NCBI RefSeq assembly: GCF_001625305.1
Contig: NW_017804242.1
Coordinates: 2,529,791 to 2,593,790 of the forward strand
From: Branchiostoma belcheri
Taxonomy: Eukaryota > Chordata > Leptocardii > Amphioxiformes > Branchiostomatidae
Length of the DNA stretch: 64,000 nucleotides
Direction: 5' to 3'
The notes beneath the pieces are model-generated. The model was not told the DNA's origin and made no database searches. It saw nothing but the letters and a program-made list of their open reading frames with translations. Shown piece after piece: positions 61,119 through 64,000 of this stretch (positions within the stretch are counted from its first letter, which is position 1; the number at the start of each line of letters is the position of its first letter). The position numbers and the translations under genes are program-made.

Positions 61119-63790
61119 ATGGACGGTCCTGTTGAGATAGAGGACGTGGACTACGGCCCTTCCCGGGGACAGAAGTGCAAGAAATGGTTCAAGGAGAACC
61201 TCCTCCTGCTGCTGACCATCCTGGGAGTGGGGCTGGGGATCCTCATGGGGTTTCTCATGCGTATGGCCAACCTGTCCGAACAGGTAAGCACGTGATCACT
61301 ACCAGAACCACGCACGCAAACATATACACACAAAATATGCAAATGAAAATCGCCCCACGCTTTTGTTGTTGTCTTATAGATGGTAGATGTCCATCTTTTA
61401 CCAGCAAGGAAGTTCGTCGATGTCGGTACACGACATCATTGAACATGTCAAACTATTGTCCAACATGTGAACACAAAAGATTGAACTCGGTCTTCTGATC
61501 GTCTCCAGGATAACCGAGGACACGATTTCTCAGAACATGTCACCGTCCCACGGCGTTCTGATGAGCACCAGAGGACGGTGTTGCTTTGTTTGGCCCATCC
61601 CGGTGTAACATTCACCACATTCTTCATCTCTTGCAATATTTCCAGAACATAGCCTACTTCGCTTTCCCTGGAGAACTGTTCCTCAGGATGCTGAAGTGCA
61701 TGATCCTGCCGCTCATCCTGTGCAGTATCATCTCTGCTCTGGCCGCTCTGGACGCCAAGACCTCCGGCAGAGTAGGCGGCCGGGCGGTGGCGTACTACGC
61801 GTTCACTACTCTGATCGCTGTTATCATAGGTGTGTACGATGAAAGATTTTATCCAATGCGGCTACATTCAAAAACGAAATGGTTGATTCTAAAGAGACCT
61901 AAATGGCAATTTAATTAAAGGTTCGAGCAGGTCCTTTCATTCTAGATTGCTGTCTCTGGGAAACTGCCATCACATAGTTTTACTCTTGTTCTTATTGTCA
62001 GGCATCATCCTGGTGGTGAGCATCCACCCTGGACAGGGAGACCCGAGCAAGATCGAGAGGGCGGGAAGTTCCCGCAGAGTCAGCGCCGCAGATTCTTTCT
62101 TGGACCTCATCAGGTAACACATCAAGTCCATCAAAGGTTTTTGGTCATTTAGAATTGGATAAACCTCTTCTTTGGGCCCCATACAAAATTGCAGCAATAC
62201 ATGGTTGCATAGATTGCATTATTTGGTGTTGGTCTTGGAGCCTTCTCTAAAGACAGCTTGTTTTATTCCCCATTTAGGAACATGTTTCCTGACAATATTG
62301 CCCAGGCCTGCTTCCAGTCGGTAAGTCGTCATTAATTGGAAATTGCTTGTATCATCTTTTTTAATCTTGTTTTGTTGCGTTATACTGTTGTAGCTTCTAT
62401 GTTGTATTCTGCAAACTAAGACACGACCCCCTCCTGTATTTTGCAGTATAACTCCCGGATCATAGAGAGCACCGTACCTAACCCTGCGTACACCCCTCCC
62501 AACATCACCGCCATGGCCTCCACCATGACCACCATGGTGATGAACGGAACAGCCATTCCTGAGGAGATCACGGTGTTCGTCACACAAGGAGGGTAAGAGC
62601 GCACGCTGTTGTTGACTTCGAAAGATTCAGGCCGGGAGTCACGATATCAGCTACTGCCACATGTAGCTTTAACTGAACCATGAAGTACCTGCCAACTCTA
62701 GCATATGCAAGATCATGAGTTGTACAATTACAGATGCACAGTCGAAGACGATGGATGTAATGTACTCTTACAATGCTTACAAAACCTATTCTCTTCTCTT
62801 GCAGCTACTCTGACCGACTAAACGTTCTGGGCATCATTTCCTTTTCCATCTTCTTCGGGGTGGTGTTGGGCCGTATGGGCGAGAAGGGCAAGCCTCTGGT
62901 CCAGGTCTTCACCATCTTCAACGACTGCATCATGACGCTGGTCTACCTCATCATGTGGTAAGTGACATACGCGTAAACGTCTGCGCTAACGTTTGGCCTT
63001 GGCCTTGCGTAAAACTCGCGTGTCTTGTCGACCAGAAGTGGTCTAGGTAGGTCAACGACAAATAGCTCTAAATACTCCGAAAGATTCTCCTTCCTGTTTC
63101 GTTAAAACATTTTGAACTCATGGCCTTCGGATGAGCGATGGATTTTGTCTCTAATACAGCATATTCACATTCTCTATATACTACGGCTATTTATCAGAAT
63201 ACATGACATCACCTTTTCACGGATGAAGCAAAGAAGACAACGCCATCATGCATTCTTAACTGTGTCCTTTTTCCCAAAAGGTACTCTCCCATCGGCATCA
63301 TGTTTCTCATTGCGGGTAAGATCATGCAGATGATCGACCCAGCCAAGCTGGTGGGGCAGCTCGGCATGTACATGGTGACTGTCATTGCAGGTAAGCTACT
63401 ACTATTGCCATTTTTTTAAACTTTTGACGGTCAACTGCTTATGGTAAACCGTTTGTAAATCAGTTGATGAAAGCAAACAGGAAAGCCCTACACGTTTGTT
63501 TTCTTTTGTACCTTCGGTGACATTTTCAATTGCTGTAAAGAATTGCAAATTCAGCGCGATAGCACTTTTGATTGATTTTGAATACCAACCGTAATGTCGT
63601 TCTTCCCTCCGTTCCCTTCCCACTGTTACTGCCTCATAACAAACCGTTCCTCCGTTTCGTGCACAGGACTGGCCATTCACGGCTTCATCATCCTCCCCGG
63701 GCTGTACCTGATCTTCACCCGGAAGAACCCGTTCAAGTACATCGCTGGGATAGGCCAGGCCCTGGTCACGGCGTTCGGTACCGCCTCAAG
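61119..63790 (+). CDS. SLC1-family excitatory amino acid transporter (EAAT), 5' part
   Basis: Sodium-coupled glutamate/aspartate transporter of the plasma membrane. Eight coding exons lie in the window: 61119-61283, 61646-61829, 62002-62113, 62278-62320, 62447-62592, 62805-62957, 63281-63390 and 63667-63790, all phase-compatible, 345 codons plus 2 nt; the gene continues past the right edge. TM1 is at about residues 27-50, and TM2/TM3 are in exon 2 ([20 protein letters not shown]). The long extracellular loop has potential N-glycosylation sites (PPNITA, MNGTA), as in animal EAATs. Exons 6-8 carry [40 protein letters not shown] and [12 protein letters not shown], the last being where the HP1 serine-rich loop begins. 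The key NMDGTALYE and HP2 motifs lie outside the window. Which vertebrate EAAT it matches cannot be settled here. Confidence 0.93.
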
Positions 63791-64000
63791 GTAAGAAGAC
63801 AACATGTTTCGTATTTTACATGTATATATGGCAAGAGAAACGAGTTCAGACTGTTTTTTTCCTACATCAAATCGATAATCATAACGAGAGTGTCCGTTGT
63901 TCGCGTAGCACGCGTCATTTGGACATACTGTCTCTCTCTATATATGGAGAGAATAGTCTGACACAAGGCACAAATTAAACTTACACTAGAAGCTTAGACC
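63791..64000 (+). other. Intron of the SLC1 gene, to window edge
   Basis: Starts with a GTAAGA donor. No further exon before the end. Confidence 0.8.

Overview
The window is intron-rich metazoan nuclear DNA. Its genes match single vertebrate-type orthologues (DDAH, papilin, DHRS7, PCNX4, an SLC1 glutamate transporter). It also carries many short palindromic or foldback elements and what looks like uncollapsed haplotype sequence at an N gap. An invertebrate chordate, most likely an amphioxus (Branchiostoma), is my best inference; the sequence alone does not prove the species.

Layout, left to right. 1-4719 holds no gene I can support. 4720-6497 (+) is a complete five-exon dimethylargininase. 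7775-35022 (-) is a complete 32-exon papilin: signal peptide, ADAMTS-like N-module, 7 TSP1 repeats, 6 papilin cassettes, 4 Kunitz domains, 3 Ig domains and PLAC. Two adjacent Kunitz exons each carry a small frameshift. The gene is interrupted at 29941-29960 by an N gap, and the two sides of the gap repeat the same exon. 35977-37602 (-) encodes a 191-aa membrane-anchored protein with a GKAP/DLGAP-type C-terminal domain. 39092-42128 (+) is a DHRS7-type short-chain dehydrogenase. 43648-53893 (-) is PCNX4 (pecanex-like 4), nine coding exons with one apparent frameshift; a one-exon coiled-coil gene lies on the opposite strand inside its second intron. 53894-61118 is intergenic and contains a large tandem-repeat foldback element. 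61119-63790 (+) is the 5' half of an SLC1/EAAT glutamate transporter that runs off the right edge.

The genes do not form one pathway. Papilin is a secreted matrix protein, DDAH controls methylarginine and nitric oxide levels, DHRS7 and PCNX4 are membrane proteins, and the SLC1 protein takes up glutamate. What ties them together is position. DHRS7 and PCNX4 are tail to tail here, as I recall them on human 14q23, and PAPLN and a GKAP-family gene (DLGAP5) lie on the same human arm. The most notable signals are this conserved linkage, the small GKAP protein, the nested gene with a myristoylation-type start, the three frameshifts, the insertion defined by its own empty allele, several foldback elements with clear target duplications, and strongly uneven CpG density that tracks genes.
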